64,000 bases of DNA from Oerskovia flava (GCF_026163685.1 NZ_JAOXSR010000001.1:991318-1055317); one strand, 5' to 3'. Positions 34,490 through 43,663 are shown, numbered from the stretch's first letter. Made by a program: numbers and translations. Notes: generated from the sequence alone by a model not told the origin.

Positions 34490-35103
34490 GACAGGTCCTC
34501 CTCGTCCGTGTCGCCCGGCGGGTCGGTGTCGAAGTCCGCGGCGTCGCCGCGCGAGGCGGCCCACTCCACGACGTCCAGGCCCGCGTCGACCAACCGCTGG
34601 ACCACGCCCTCGCCCGCCTCGTCGAGGAGGTCGATCACGGAGTCCATCGACCAGTCCGAGGTCCCGTCGGCGGGACCGGCGGGCGAGGCCGCCACGACGA
34701 AGCCCAGGTAGAACGCCTCGGCGGTGCCCGCCGGGGCCACGCTCGCACCCGGGCCGCCCTCCGCGGCGTCGGGCTCCCACACGGATGTGGTGAGGTCGGG
34801 GTGCATCCCGAGCGCGCCGTGCAGGGTGTCGAAGAGCTTCGCGTTGAGGACGCCGACGGTGTTCTCGAGCGCCAGCACCCGCGGGTCCTCGTCGGCCTCG
34901 GCCGCGCCGAACTCCGCACGCACCCCGACCGCCGTCTCGACGTAGTCGTGCAGCGACGCGGTCAGCGCGTCGACCGCCGCGTGCAAGGGGGTGGCGTCCA
35001 CGGGCGGGAGCGGAGCCGGACCGTGCGCGCGGTCGCCGTGCACGTCGTCTCCTGAGGTGTCGTCGCGCTGCGTGTCGTCGGGCGGGTCCTGGTCGTGGGT
35101 CAC
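34486..35103 (-). CDS. Acidic hypothetical protein between accD5 and accE
   Basis: A 205-residue, strongly acidic protein. The N-terminal ~35 residues are Asp/Gly/Thr-rich and disordered-looking. The middle ([45 protein letters not shown]) is helical, and the C-terminus ends in an acidic tail (TDEEDLS). No signal peptide, TM helix or known domain. The GTG overlaps the accD5 stop, and its stop overlaps accE, so it is made stoichiometrically with carboxylase subunits. An accessory role in the complex is inferred only. Confidence 0.65.
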   Translation of the reverse strand: MTHDQDPPDDTQRDDTSGDDVHGDRAHGPAPLPPVDATPLHAAVDALTASLHDYVETAVGVRAEFGAAEADEDPRVLALENTVGVLNAKLFDTLHGALGMHPDLTTSVWEPDAAEGGPGASVAPAGTAEAFYLGFVVAASPAGPADGTSDWSMDSVIDLLDEAGEGVVQRLVDAGLDVVEWAASRGDAADFDTDPPGDTDEEDLS

Positions 35104-36707
35104 AGCGGGATGTTCCCGTGCTTCTTGGGCGGCAGGCTCGCGCGCTTGGTCCGCAGAGCCCGCAGCGCCCGCACCACCTGCACGCGCGTCTCGGACGGGC
35201 GGATCACCGCGTCGACGTACCCGCGCTCCGCCGCGTCCCACGGGTTGACGATCGCGTCCTCGTACTCCGCGACGAGACGAGCACGCTCGGCCTCGGTGTC
35301 CCCGCCCTCGTCGGCGACCTTCTTCAGCGCCGCGCGCTGCAGGATGTTCACCGCGCCGCCCGCGCCCATGACCGCGATCTGCGCCGTCGGCCACGCGAGG
35401 TTGACGTCCGCGCCCAGCTGCTTGGACCCCATGACGATGTACGCGCCCCCGTAGGCCTTGCGCGTGATGAGGGTGACGAGCGGGACCGTCGCCTCCGCGT
35501 AGGCGTAGATGAGCTTCGCGCCGCGGCGGATGATGCCCTGGTGCTCCTGGTCGACGCCCGGCAGGAAGCCGGGCACGTCGACGAACGTCAGCACGGGGAC
35601 GTTGAACGCGTCGCACGTGCGCACGAACCGTGCCGCCTTCTCGGCGGCGTCGATGTCGAGCGTGCCCGCCATCGCGAGCGGCTGGTTCGCCACGACCCCG
35701 ACCGACTGACCCTCCACGTGGCCGAACCCGACGATGACGTTCTTCGCGAACAGCGGCTGCACCTCGAGGAACGCACCCTCGTCGAGGACGTGCTCGATCA
35801 CCGTGCGCATGTCGTACGGCTGGGAATCCGAGTCCGGGACGAGCGCGTCCAGCTCGAGGTCCTCCTCGGTCACCTCGAGCTCGGTGTGCTCCGGCAGGAA
35901 CGTCGGCGCGTCCGAGAGGTTGTTCTGCGGGAGGTAGCCCACCAGGTGGCGCACGTAGTCGATCGCGTCGTCCTCGTCGCTGCCCATGTAGTGCGCGACC
36001 CCGGAGCGCTCGTTGTGCGTCAGCGCACCCCCGAGCTCCTCGAACCCCACGTCCTCACCCGTCACCGCGCGGATCACGTCCGGACCCGTGATGAACATGT
36101 TCGAGGTCTGGTCGACCATGACGATGAAGTCCGTGAGGGCGGGGGAGTACACCGCGCCACCGGCGCTCGGGCCGAGGATGAGCGAGATCTGCGGGATCAC
36201 GCCCGACGCGGCGACGTTGCGCCGGAAGATCTCCGCGAACTGCGTCAGCGCCGCGACACCCTCCTGGATCCGGGCACCACCACCGTCGGAGATGCCGATC
36301 AGCGGGACGCCCGTGCGCAGCGCGAGGTCCTGCACCTTCGTGATCTTCTCGCCGTGCACCTCGCCCAGGCTGCCGCCGAACACCGTGAAGTCCTGCGAGT
36401 AGATGCAGACCTGGCGCCCGTCGATCGTCCCGTACCCGACCACGACGCCGTCACCGGCGAGACGCTTCTTCTCGAGACCGAAGTTCGACGAGCGGTGCTT
36501 GGCGAACGCGTCGAGCTCGACGAAGCTCCCCTCGTCGAGCAGGGCCTCGATGCGCTCGCGGGCGGTCTTCTTGCCGCGCGCGTGCTGCTTGGTCCGGGCG
36601 GCTTCCTCGGGCGCGGTGGTCGCCTCGGCGCGACGGCGCTCGAGGTCGGCCAGCTTGGCCGCGGTGCCGGCGAGGGCGTCGACGGTGGTGCTCGCAGGTT
36701 CGTTCAC
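35100..36707 (-). CDS. accD5: acyl-CoA carboxylase beta (carboxyltransferase) subunit
   Basis: Carboxyltransferase of the PccB/AccD5 family, 535 residues, transferring carboxyl from biotin to propionyl- and/or acetyl-Co[21 protein letters not shown] and [22 protein letters not shown] form the first acyl-CoA/biotin oxyanion hole. [24 protein letters not shown] and [13 protein letters not shown] are the second. The C-terminus HGNIPL is typical of propionyl-CoA-type beta subunits. The GTG start has TAGGCT 7 nt upstream. Substrate choice between acetyl- and propionyl-CoA depends on a pocket residue I did not resolve. Confidence 0.95.
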   Translation of the reverse strand: MNEPASTTVDALAGTAAKLADLERRRAEATTAPEEAARTKQHARGKKTARERIEALLDEGSFVELDAFAKHRSSNFGLEKKRLAGDGVVVGYGTIDGRQVCIYSQDFTVFGGSLGEVHGEKITKVQDLALRTGVPLIGISDGGGARIQEGVAALTQFAEIFRRNVAASGVIPQISLILGPSAGGAVYSPALTDFIVMVDQTSNMFITGPDVIRAVTGEDVGFEELGGALTHNERSGVAHYMGSDEDDAIDYVRHLVGYLPQNNLSDAPTFLPEHTELEVTEEDLELDALVPDSDSQPYDMRTVIEHVLDEGAFLEVQPLFAKNVIVGFGHVEGQSVGVVANQPLAMAGTLDIDAAEKAARFVRTCDAFNVPVLTFVDVPGFLPGVDQEHQGIIRRGAKLIYAYAEATVPLVTLITRKAYGGAYIVMGSKQLGADVNLAWPTAQIAVMGAGGAVNILQRAALKKVADEGGDTEAERARLVAEYEDAIVNPWDAAERGYVDAVIRPSETRVQVVRALRALRTKRASLPPKKHGNIPL

Positions 36708-36714
36708 GGGGTCG

Positions 36715-36720
36715 AGCCTA
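36715..36720 (-). promoter_or_regulatory. Putative -10 (TAGGCT), leaderless promoter of the accD5 operon
   Basis: TAGGCT on the minus strand, 7 nt before the GTG at 36707; it diverges from birA. Confidence 0.5.
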
Positions 36721-36841
36721 GTTGGTGGGTGCGGCCAACTCGATGGCGGGGTGCGCAGCGCGGCGTGTGCTCGCGTTGGGGGGTTCCGACAAAAGGCCGC
36801 GCGGGCGGTCCCGTCGGCAGGGCGAGCGGCTCCGGGTGCGC

Positions 36842-36847
36842 GATGAT
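36842..36847 (+). promoter_or_regulatory. Weak putative -10 (GATGAT) of birA
   Basis: GATGAT is followed by 6 nt and the ATG at 36854; it resembles TATGAT and CATGAT used at two other genes here. Confidence 0.3.
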
Positions 36848-36853
36848 GGATCG

Positions 36854-37813
36854 ATGACGCCCACCGACCGTCCGGCAGTTCGTCCGGCAGCTCGTCCGGC
36901 AGTTCGTCCGGCAGTTCGTCCGGCAGTTCGTCCGGCACTGCGCGCCGACTTCCTCCGGGACCTCCTCGTCGCCCCGAACGGACCGTTGCACCGGTTGGAC
37001 GTCGTCGAGACGACGACGTCCACGAACACCGAGCTCGCCGCGGCGGTCGCGGCGGACCCCGACGCGTGGCCGGCGCCGTCCCTGCTGGTCGCCGAGCACC
37101 AGGAGTCCGGGCGCGGGCGCACGGGGCGGCAGTGGTCCGCGCCGCCGCGCTCCGCGCTCCTCGGCTCGCTCCTCCTGCGCCCGGACGTGCCGCCGGAGGC
37201 GCTGAGCTGGCTCCCGCTGCTCGCCGGGCTCGCGACGGCGCACGGGCTCCGCGCGACGGCCGGCGTCCAGGCGGTGGTCAAGTGGCCCAACGACGTGCTC
37301 GTCCCCGTCTCGTCGGACCAGCAGACCGACGACGGACAGGCCGAGGACGGGCAGCCGGAAGACCTTCCCGGCTGGGGCCGGTACCGCAAGGTCGCGGGCA
37401 TCCTCGCCGAGGTCGTGCCGGGCGGGGTGATCGTGGGCGTCGGGCTCAACGTGCTGCAGACGACCGACGAGCTGGCCGTGCCGAGCGCGACGTCGCTCGC
37501 CCTGTGCGGCGGTGCCACGACGGACCGCGAGGTGCTGCTGACGGCGTTGTCCGAGTCGTTCCTCGACGTCATCGTGCGCTGGCAGGACGCCGGCGGTGAC
37601 GCCCTCGGTGCGGGTCTGGTCGACGAGTGCGTGGAGGTCTGCGTCACGCTCGGCGAACGGGTGCGGGTGGACCTCGCGGGCGGCTCGTCCGTCGAAGGGC
37701 TTGCAGTGGCTCTCGCGCCCGACGGCGGACTCGTCGTCCGCGACGACGCGGGGAGCGAGCAGGTGCTGCGCAGCGGCGACGTCCGGCACCTGCGGCTGGG
37801 TGCCCTGAACTAG
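36854..37813 (+). CDS. birA: biotin--[acetyl-CoA carboxylase] ligase
   Basis: Monofunctional biotin protein ligase, 319 residues, attaching biotin via biotinyl-AMP to K565 of AccA3. Catalytic motifs are [17 protein letters not shown] (about 85-94) and KWPNDVLV near 143, then the SH3-like C-terminal domain. There is no N-terminal DNA-binding domain, so it does not act as a repressor. Residues 6-29 are six [12 protein letters not shown] tetrapeptides encoded by a 12-bp tandem repeat. An Asp/Gln-rich insert (about 155-175) interrupts the core between the KWPND strand and KVAGIL. It diverges from the accD5 operon. Confidence 0.93.
   Translation: MTPTDRPAVRPAARPAVRPAVRPAVRPALRADFLRDLLVAPNGPLHRLDVVETTTSTNTELAAAVAADPDAWPAPSLLVAEHQESGRGRTGRQWSAPPRSALLGSLLLRPDVPPEALSWLPLLAGLATAHGLRATAGVQAVVKWPNDVLVPVSSDQQTDDGQAEDGQPEDLPGWGRYRKVAGILAEVVPGGVIVGVGLNVLQTTDELAVPSATSLALCGGATTDREVLLTALSESFLDVIVRWQDAGGDALGAGLVDECVEVCVTLGERVRVDLAGGSSVEGLAVALAPDGGLVVRDDAGSEQVLRSGDVRHLRLGALN
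36869..36940 (+). repeat. 12-bp tandem repeat, six units, inside birA
   Basis: The unit CGTCCGGCAGTT repeats six times without gaps; unit 2 has one change and unit 6 ends differently. Because 12 is divisible by three, copy-number change would keep the frame and only lengthen or shorten the RPAV tail of the biotin ligase. Confidence 0.9.
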
Positions 37814-37816
37814 GAT
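37811..37816 (+). promoter_or_regulatory. Putative -10 (TAGGAT), leaderless promoter of nucleotide cyclase
   Basis: TAGGAT begins at the birA stop (TAG) and is followed by 7 nt and the GTG at 37824. Confidence 0.5.
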
Positions 37817-37823
37817 CGGGCCC

Positions 37824-38840
37824 GTGCCCCCCGAGAACAGCGAGACCGAGATCCATCTCGACGAGGCGCTCCTCGGTGGGCCCCGCGCCTACACCGACCG
37901 CGACCTCGCCGAGCGGGCGGGCGTCTCGGAGGCGGACGTGCGGTCCTACTGGCGGGCCCTGGGCCTGCCGAGCACGGACGGCACCGAACCGATCTTCACG
38001 CAGGACGACGCGAGCGCCCTCGAGGAGATGTTCTCGGTCGCGGCCACGGAGGACCTCGACGACCGCTCCCTGACGACCCTGATCCGTTCCACGGGGCACA
38101 CCACCGAGCGCCTCGTGCTGTGGCAGGTGGAGGCGCTCGTCGAGCACATGGCCCGGCGGCACGGGCTCGACGACACGAGCGCCCGGCTCCTGGTGCTGGA
38201 CCGGCTGCCCGACCTCGCGCCCGTGCTGGAGCGCCAGCTCGTGCACGCGTGGCGGCGCCAGCTCGCGGCGGTCGCCGGGCGCTTCGCGGTGGAGTTCTCC
38301 CAGGCTCGGGCCAGCAACATCGACTCGGGCGCGCTGCCGCTGCCGCGTGCCGTGGGTTTCGCGGACATCGTCTCCTTCACCAAGCGCACGGCCGGCCTCG
38401 GGTCGAGCGAGCTCGCGGACTTCGTGGAGCTCTTCGAGGCGCGTGCGCGCGACGTCATCACGGCTGCGGGCGGGCGGGTGGTCAAGACCATCGGCGACGC
38501 CGTGCTCTTCGTCGCCGACGACGTCGTCACCGGCGCCGAGGTGGCCCTGGGTCTCGCAGCGTCGGCCGGTCCGGAGGACTCCGCGGACGTCCCGCCCGTG
38601 CGGGTGAGCCTGGTGTGGGGCCGTGTGCTGTCACGGTTCGGGGACGTCTTCGGGCCGTCGGTGAACCTGGCCTCCCGGCTCACCGAGCTCGCCGAGCCCG
38701 CGACCGTCCTGCTCGACCGCGGCACCGCGGCGCTCCTGGCGGGGGAGTCGCAGTTCGCCCTCACCGCGCAGCCCGAGCGCGAGGTGCCGGGCCTGGGCGT
38801 GGTGGAGCCGGTCCGCCTGCAGTGGGCCTACACCGGCTGA
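37824..38840 (+). CDS. Class III adenylate cyclase with N-terminal regulatory domain (Rv1264-like)
   Basis: A 338-residue cytosolic cyclase. The C-terminal catalytic domain has the first metal Asp in FADIVSF (near 180), KTIGDAVLF with the second metal Asp and the purine-reading lysine, and GPSVNLASRLT with transition-state Asn and Arg. The lysine favours ATP over GTP. The N-terminal ~150 residues are helical and start with an HTH-like stretch (YTDRDLAERAGVSEADVRSY), as in the pH-sensing regulatory domain of mycobacterial Rv1264. The product cAMP could act through CRP-type regulators elsewhere. Confidence 0.88.
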   Translation: MPPENSETEIHLDEALLGGPRAYTDRDLAERAGVSEADVRSYWRALGLPSTDGTEPIFTQDDASALEEMFSVAATEDLDDRSLTTLIRSTGHTTERLVLWQVEALVEHMARRHGLDDTSARLLVLDRLPDLAPVLERQLVHAWRRQLAAVAGRFAVEFSQARASNIDSGALPLPRAVGFADIVSFTKRTAGLGSSELADFVELFEARARDVITAAGGRVVKTIGDAVLFVADDVVTGAEVALGLAASAGPEDSADVPPVRVSLVWGRVLSRFGDVFGPSVNLASRLTELAEPATVLLDRGTAALLAGESQFALTAQPEREVPGLGVVEPVRLQWAYTG

Positions 38841-38850
38841 CCCTCGGACC

Positions 38851-38865
38851 GTCTGATCCTCAGAC
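38851..38865. terminator. Convergent hairpin between cyclase and YedK genes
   Basis: GTCTGA-TCC-TCAGAC, a 6-bp perfect stem, spans the end of the YedK-like gene 11 bases after the cyclase stop. Confidence 0.45.
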
Positions 38866-39609
38866 CGGGCGGACGAGCTCCGGACCGTCGTTCGCCACCG
38901 TGTTGACCGCGGTGGAGACCGGCTCGGCGGTCAGTGCCACGCCCGGTGGGCCGCCGAGGAGCGCCGCGGCGTCCTGCGGCCCGACGGCGGGGTCCAGCCA
39001 CGTGTCCCAGTCGCCGGGGGCGAGGGTCACGGGCATCCGGTCGTGGATCGGGGCGAGGTCGGGGGCGGCGTCCGTCGTGATGATGGTCGTGGTGACGAGC
39101 CATCGCGCCGGGTCGTCGTCGGCCGCCGAGCGGTCGCGCCAGAACTCGTACAGACCGGCGAAGGCAGCGCTGGGCCCGTCGGGGTGGATGAAGTACGGCT
39201 GCTTGGCCGTGCGGGCGCCCGTGCCCGCCCGTGCGGCGGCGTCCTCTGCGTCCGTGGCGGGCCGGCGCCATTCGTAGTAGCCGTCGGCCGGCACGAGGCA
39301 GCGCCGGACGGCGAGCGGCTTGGCGAACGCGGGCTTGTCGAGGAGCGTCTCGGCGCGCGCGTTGATCATCCGCGCGCCGCCGCGGGCGTCCTTGGACCAC
39401 GACGGGACGAGCCCCCACCGGGCGACGCGCAGGGAGCGGCGGATCTCCCCGGTTTCCTTCGCGGCGCGCTCGACGACGATCCGCACCGGGTCGGTCGGCG
39501 CGACGTTCCACGCGGGGGGCAGCAGACGCGCGTCCTCGGCGAGGTCGGCGACGGCGAACTCGTCCGCGAGGTCCTGGGCGTCCCGGAAGGAGGCATAGCG
39601 TCCGCACAT
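38860..39609 (-). CDS. SOS response-associated peptidase, YedK/HMCES (SRAP) family
   Basis: A 249-residue SRAP-domain protein that crosslinks to abasic sites in single-stranded DNA. It starts MCGRYASF, so after removal of Met the catalytic Cys2 is N-terminal. WNVAPTDPV, INARAETL (Asn contacts), GYYEWRRP (active Glu) and IHDRMPV (active His) complete the site. CTGGAGG lies 5 nt before the ATG, so unlike its neighbours it has a leader. It shares the intergenic region with the divergent efflux gene. Confidence 0.92.
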   Translation of the reverse strand: MCGRYASFRDAQDLADEFAVADLAEDARLLPPAWNVAPTDPVRIVVERAAKETGEIRRSLRVARWGLVPSWSKDARGGARMINARAETLLDKPAFAKPLAVRRCLVPADGYYEWRRPATDAEDAAARAGTGARTAKQPYFIHPDGPSAAFAGLYEFWRDRSAADDDPARWLVTTTIITTDAAPDLAPIHDRMPVTLAPGDWDTWLDPAVGPQDAAALLGGPPGVALTAEPVSTAVNTVANDGPELVRPV

Positions 39610-39677
39610 GCCTCCAGGGTGCCGCACGTCACCCACATCGACACTCAGGAGATGTCCCCGGGCAACGATCGAATCGA

Positions 39678-39683
39678 TATGAT
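39678..39683 (+). promoter_or_regulatory. Putative -10 (TATGAT), leaderless promoter of efflux gene
   Basis: TATGAT, the best -10 match in the window, is followed by 7 nt and the ATG at 39691. It includes an earlier in-frame ATG (39679), which is therefore an unlikely start. The surrounding GATCGA/TGATCGA repeats could form an operator. Confidence 0.5.
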
Positions 39684-39690
39684 CGAGGCC

Positions 39691-40932
39691 ATGGCCGCCC
39701 CTGAACCACCCCATCGCCCGTCGTCGCGCTCCCGAGGCTCGACCGCGCGCTGGGTCCTGCTCCTCGGGGCGCTCGCCGCGCTGCCGGCCTTCACCGTCGA
39801 CATGTACCTCCCGGCACTGCCCGACGTCGCGGCCGACCTCGACACGAGCCCCGCCCTCGCGCAGCTCACCCTCTCCGGCATGCTCATCGGCGGCGCCGTC
39901 GGTCAGCTCGTCATCGGGCCGCTCTCCGACCGGTTCGGGCGTCGGCTGCCCGTCGTCGTCGGGCTGAGCCTGCACGTCGTCACGTCCGTCCTGTGCGCCG
40001 TGGTGCCCGGCATCCAGGCGCTCATCGTGCTGCGTGTCCTGCAGGGGTTCTTCAACGCGTCGGCCCAGGTGGTCGCGATCGCCGTGATCCGCGACCGGTT
40101 CACCGGCTCGGACGCCGCCCGCATCCTCTCGCGGCTCATGCTCGTCATCGGTCTCGCACCCCTCCTGGCGCCGACCATCGGCTCGTTCATCACGACCTAC
40201 GGCACCTGGCGCTGGGTGTTCTGGGTCCTGGCGGTCATGGGCCTCGTGCTCGGCGCCGTCGTCCTGCGCTGGATGCCCGAGACCCTGCCGACCGAGCGTC
40301 GGCGCGAGGGCGGCGTCGGCACCGTCTTCCGCGGGTACGCCACCCTGCTGCGCGACCGCCACTTCATCGCGCTCGCCATCCTGCCGGGCCTCGGCATGGC
40401 GGTCGTGATGAGCTACGTCGTCGGCTCCCCGTTCGTGCTCCAGGAGGGCTACGGCCTCAGCCACCAGCAGTTCGCTCTCCTCTTCGCCGTCAACGGCATC
40501 GGGCTGGTGGCCTCGGCCCAGGCCAACGCCGCCCTCGTGCGACGGGTGGCGCCCGTGCGCCTGCTGCGCGCGGCGCTCGTCGTCCAGGGGGTGTTCGCGC
40601 TCGCGCTGCTCACCGTCGCGATCACGGGCGCGGGCGGGCTGATCGGCCTGCTCGTCGCGCTGTGGCTCGTCCTGTCGATGCAGGGCTTCATCCCGGCCAA
40701 CGCCTCGGCCCTCGCCCTGTCCCGGCACGGCGAGATGGCCGGGACCGCGGCGGCGGTGATCGGCGCGTTCCAGGCGGGAGTGGCCGGCCTCGTGAGCCCG
40801 CTCGTGGGCGTCCTCGGCGGCGACGCCCTGGCGATGTCCGGCGTCATGCTCGGCGTGGTCGTCGCGTCGATCCTGATCCTCGCCCTCGCCACGCCCGCCT
40901 TCCGGCGCGGCGGATGGCACACCCCCGTCTGA
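39691..40932 (+). CDS. MFS multidrug efflux transporter, Bcr/CflA family
   Basis: A 413-residue major facilitator with twelve predicted helices. Helix 1 is followed by FTVDMYLPALP, the Bcr/CflA hallmark with Asp in TM1. GQLVIGPLSDRFGRRLP is MFS motif A between TM2 and TM3, and LQGFFNASAQVVAIAVIRDRF fits motif B/C of drug:H+ antiporters with 12 helices. It exports small drugs or metabolites by proton exchange; the substrate is unknown. It diverges from the YedK gene. ATG 39691 is preferred to the ATG at 39679 because of the -10 hexamer. Confidence 0.9.
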   Translation: MAAPEPPHRPSSRSRGSTARWVLLLGALAALPAFTVDMYLPALPDVAADLDTSPALAQLTLSGMLIGGAVGQLVIGPLSDRFGRRLPVVVGLSLHVVTSVLCAVVPGIQALIVLRVLQGFFNASAQVVAIAVIRDRFTGSDAARILSRLMLVIGLAPLLAPTIGSFITTYGTWRWVFWVLAVMGLVLGAVVLRWMPETLPTERRREGGVGTVFRGYATLLRDRHFIALAILPGLGMAVVMSYVVGSPFVLQEGYGLSHQQFALLFAVNGIGLVASAQANAALVRRVAPVRLLRAALVVQGVFALALLTVAITGAGGLIGLLVALWLVLSMQGFIPANASALALSRHGEMAGTAAAVIGAFQAGVAGLVSPLVGVLGGDALAMSGVMLGVVVASILILALATPAFRRGGWHTPV

Positions 40933-41042
40933 CAGCACCCCGGTGCCCGACCTGCACCGATTCGGCCCTCGACCGACGAACGATCCTCGTAACGTTCACA
41001 TTTCCTCCGGTGTTCCGAAGAGCGCGATCGGTGCCGCATGCC

Positions 41043-41048
41043 TACTCT
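41043..41048 (+). promoter_or_regulatory. Putative -10 (TACTCT), leaderless promoter of LCP gene
   Basis: TACTCT is followed by 6 nt and the GTG at 41055. The same TGCCTACTCTC string occurs upstream of ftsE (52076-52086). Confidence 0.5.
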
Positions 41049-41054
41049 CAGGAC

Positions 41055-42374
41055 GTGTCGTCTTCCGAAAGTCCCGCACGCAGCGGTCGCGGGCTCCCGC
41101 GGCACACGCGGAACCCCCGCTCGCACCGGGTCGCGCGCGCGGTCGGCATGGTGACGACCGCAGCGGTCGCGTTCGTCGGCGTCGGGGCCGCGGCCGCGTA
41201 CATCGACCTCCGCTCGCAGATGGAGGTCCACGACATCACCGAGCTCGTCGGTGACGACCTGCCGGTCGTCGAACCCACCAAGGACCCTGACGACCCGTTC
41301 GCCGGCAAAGCCCTCAACATCCTCGTCATGGGCACGGACATGCGTGACGAGGCGAACGCCGAGATCGCCGGAGGCGGAGGCGAGTTCGCCTCCGACACGA
41401 CGCTCGTCGTGCACGTCTCCGGCGACCGTCGTCGGATGGAGGTCGTCTCCATCCCGCGCGACTCGCTCGTGACCATCCCCGAGTGCGTCCGGCCCGACGG
41501 CACCCGCACCTACGAGCAGTACGGCGCCATGTTCAACTCGGCCTTCGCCACCGGCGGCGGGCCCGAGCAGGATCTCGCGCACGCCGCCGCCTGCACCCAG
41601 CGGACCGTCATGTCCCTCACAGGCGTGCCCATCACGAGCCACGTCGTCGTGAAGATGACCGGCGTGATCGGAGTCGTGGACGCCGTCGGCGGGGTCCGCA
41701 TGTGCCTGCCCGAGCCCGTCAAAGGCGGCTCCAACTCACCCGACCTCGACCTCGAGGCGGGGGAGCAGGTGCTCGACGGTCGCACCGCCATCAGCTTCAT
41801 CCGCGCCCGCAAGGGCACCGGCATGGGACTCGAGATGGGCAGCGACCTCGCCCGCATCGAACGCCAGCAGGCGTTCCTCGACGCGACCGTCCGCCAGATC
41901 ACCTCGAAGAACCTCCTGACGAACTCCCCGGAGCTCTACTCGCTCGTCGAGGCCGTCCTGCAGTCCATCTCGACAAGCCCCGATCTCGGCAGCCCGCAGG
42001 CGCTCGCTGGGCTCGCGGTGAGCCTGCGCGGGATCGACCCGAGCCAGGTCGAGTTCACGTCCGTCCCTGTCGTGGACGCCCCGAGCGACCCCAACCGGGT
42101 CGTGTGGACGGCGGAGGCGGCGCCCCTGTGGGAGCGCATCGCCGCCGACGAGCCGCCTCCCGGCTGGGAGGCTCCGGACGAGCCGACCGACGGCACGACG
42201 GACGGCGCGACCGACGACGCCACGGAAGGTGCGTCCGAGGAGCCGACCGACGACTCGACGGACCCGCGCGACGACGCGCCGGAGGATCCGACCGACGACG
42301 CTACCGACGGTCCCTCGGGCGGCGAGACCGAGGGGCCCGAGGACGAGCCGCTGCCGGGCGTCTGCGACGACTGA
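41055..42374 (+). CDS. LytR-CpsA-Psr (LCP) family cell-wall glycopolymer ligase
   Basis: A 439-residue membrane-anchored LCP protein. One transmembrane helix (about 35-55) follows a basic cytoplasmic start. The extracellular LCP domain has NILVMGTDMRD (phosphate-binding Asp), SDTTLVVHVSGD, VSIPRDSLVTIP (conserved Arg/Asp) and ISFIRARKG...ARIERQQ (paired Arg). It transfers wall polymers such as teichoic acids or arabinogalactan-like glycans to peptidoglycan. The last ~70 residues are an Asp/Glu/Thr/Pro repeat tail of (DEPTDGTTDG)-like units, lacking known structure. The GTG start is supported by the -10 hexamer. Confidence 0.9.
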   Translation: MSSSESPARSGRGLPRHTRNPRSHRVARAVGMVTTAAVAFVGVGAAAAYIDLRSQMEVHDITELVGDDLPVVEPTKDPDDPFAGKALNILVMGTDMRDEANAEIAGGGGEFASDTTLVVHVSGDRRRMEVVSIPRDSLVTIPECVRPDGTRTYEQYGAMFNSAFATGGGPEQDLAHAAACTQRTVMSLTGVPITSHVVVKMTGVIGVVDAVGGVRMCLPEPVKGGSNSPDLDLEAGEQVLDGRTAISFIRARKGTGMGLEMGSDLARIERQQAFLDATVRQITSKNLLTNSPELYSLVEAVLQSISTSPDLGSPQALAGLAVSLRGIDPSQVEFTSVPVVDAPSDPNRVVWTAEAAPLWERIAADEPPPGWEAPDEPTDGTTDGATDDATEGASEEPTDDSTDPRDDAPEDPTDDATDGPSGGETEGPEDEPLPGVCDD

Positions 42375-42401
42375 GCGGCCGGCCGAGCGGACGGCCGAGC
42401 G

Positions 42402-43649
42402 TCAGGCCCGGCGCAGCGACGCCAGGCGTCCGACGGCGTCGCGCAGCACGTCCTCGCGCTTGACGAACGTGAACCGGACGCCGGCGACCAGGTGGGCCGC
42501 GAGGTCCGACGGAGCGTCGGGGGAGGCACCAGGTGCGGGGGTGCGGCAGAACGCGCTGACGGGCACGCCCACGACGCCGGCGAGGTCGGGCAACCGGCGG
42601 CAGAGCTCGGCGCCGTCGTCGAACCCGAGCGGTGTGCCGTCGGCGACGACGAAGTACGTGCCTTGCGGCACGACCACGTCGAAGCCCGCGGCGACCAGGC
42701 CCTCGCACAGCAGGTCGCGGCGGGTGGCGAGGGAGTCGGCGAGGGCGCGCGGGCCGACGTCGTCCCCGAGCGCCTCGGCGATCGCGGGCTGGAAGGGTGC
42801 GCCCGAGGAGTAGGTGAGGAACTGCTTGACGGTCCGCACGGCCGTGACGAGCTCCGCCGGCCCGTGCAGCCAGCCGACCTTCCACCCGGTGAAGGAGAAC
42901 GTCTTGCCGGCCGAGGAGATCGTCAGCGTGCGCTCGGCCATGCCGGGGAGGGTGGCGATCGGGACGTGCCGGGCCCCGTCGAACGTCAGGTGCTCGTAGA
43001 CCTCGTCGGTGACGACGACGGCGCCGCTCGCGCGGGCTGCCGCGGCGATCTCGGCGAGCTCGGTGGGGGTGAGGACCGTGCCGGTCGGGTTGTGCGGGCT
43101 GTTGACCACGATCAGCCGGGTGCGGGGCCCGACGGCGGTGCGCAGCGCCTCGACGTCCAGCCGGAAGCCGTCCGGGGAGGGGAGCAGCGGGACGGTGACG
43201 TGCGTCGCGCCGGCGAGCGCGATGCACGCCGCGTAGGAGTCGTAGAACGGTTCGAGGGTGACGACCTCGTCGCCCGGATCCGCGAGGGCGAGGATCGTCG
43301 CGGCGAGCGCCTCCGTGGCGCCGGTGGAGACGAGGACCTCGGTGTCGGGGTCGACGTCGAGGCCGTAGCGGCGGTGCTGGTGGTCGGCGATCGCCTGCCG
43401 GAGCGCGCGGATGCCCGGGCCGGGCGGGTACTGGTTGTGCCCGGCCTCGATCGCGCGGATCGCGGCCTGCCGGATCGCGTGCGGGCCGTCGACGTCCGGG
43501 AAGCCCTGGCCCAGGTTGATCGCGCCCGTGCGCGTCGCCAGGGCGGTCATCTCCGCGAAGATCGTCGCCGCGACCGTGCCGTCGGCGCGCAGGAGGCCGG
43601 CGGCCCGCGCGGCGTCGCGCCAGCGGCCGGTCGGGGAAGGCGTCGTCAT
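42402..43649 (-). CDS. Class I/II PLP-dependent aminotransferase
   Basis: Fold-type I aminotransferase of 415 residues. Seen are INLGQGFPDVDGP, NQYPPGPGIRALRQAIA, VNSPHNPTGTV (Asn contacting PLP), VVTDEVYEHLTFDG, SSAGKTFSFTGWKVGW with the Schiff-base lysine near 248, and a C-terminal VRFTFVKRED (Arg for the carboxylate). This pattern fits the YbdL/kynurenine-methionine aminotransferase and DapC-like group. The amino donor cannot be decided. ATG 43649 has TAGGGT 8 nt upstream; an ATG at 43655 is alternative. It converges with the LCP gene. Confidence 0.88.
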   Translation of the reverse strand: MTTPSPTGRWRDAARAAGLLRADGTVAATIFAEMTALATRTGAINLGQGFPDVDGPHAIRQAAIRAIEAGHNQYPPGPGIRALRQAIADHQHRRYGLDVDPDTEVLVSTGATEALAATILALADPGDEVVTLEPFYDSYAACIALAGATHVTVPLLPSPDGFRLDVEALRTAVGPRTRLIVVNSPHNPTGTVLTPTELAEIAAAARASGAVVVTDEVYEHLTFDGARHVPIATLPGMAERTLTISSAGKTFSFTGWKVGWLHGPAELVTAVRTVKQFLTYSSGAPFQPAIAEALGDDVGPRALADSLATRRDLLCEGLVAAGFDVVVPQGTYFVVADGTPLGFDDGAELCRRLPDLAGVVGVPVSAFCRTPAPGASPDAPSDLAAHLVAGVRFTFVKREDVLRDAVGRLASLRRA

Positions 43650-43657
43650 GGTCATCG

Positions 43658-43663
43658 ACCCTA
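43658..43663 (-). promoter_or_regulatory. Putative -10 (TAGGGT) of aminotransferase
   Basis: TAGGGT on the minus strand, 8 nt before the ATG at 43649. The remaining 240 bases to tadA hold the divergent tad promoter region; TAAAGT at 43807-43812 is a candidate -10 there. Confidence 0.4.

Noticed and set aside
36869..36940. CRISPR-like array.
   Set aside because: The six 12-bp units are contiguous, without spacers, and lie in frame inside birA.
41038..41054. Ribosome binding site for the LCP gene in CAGGAC.
   Set aside because: The weak match is better explained as the spacer of a leaderless promoter with TACTCT 6 nt before the GTG.
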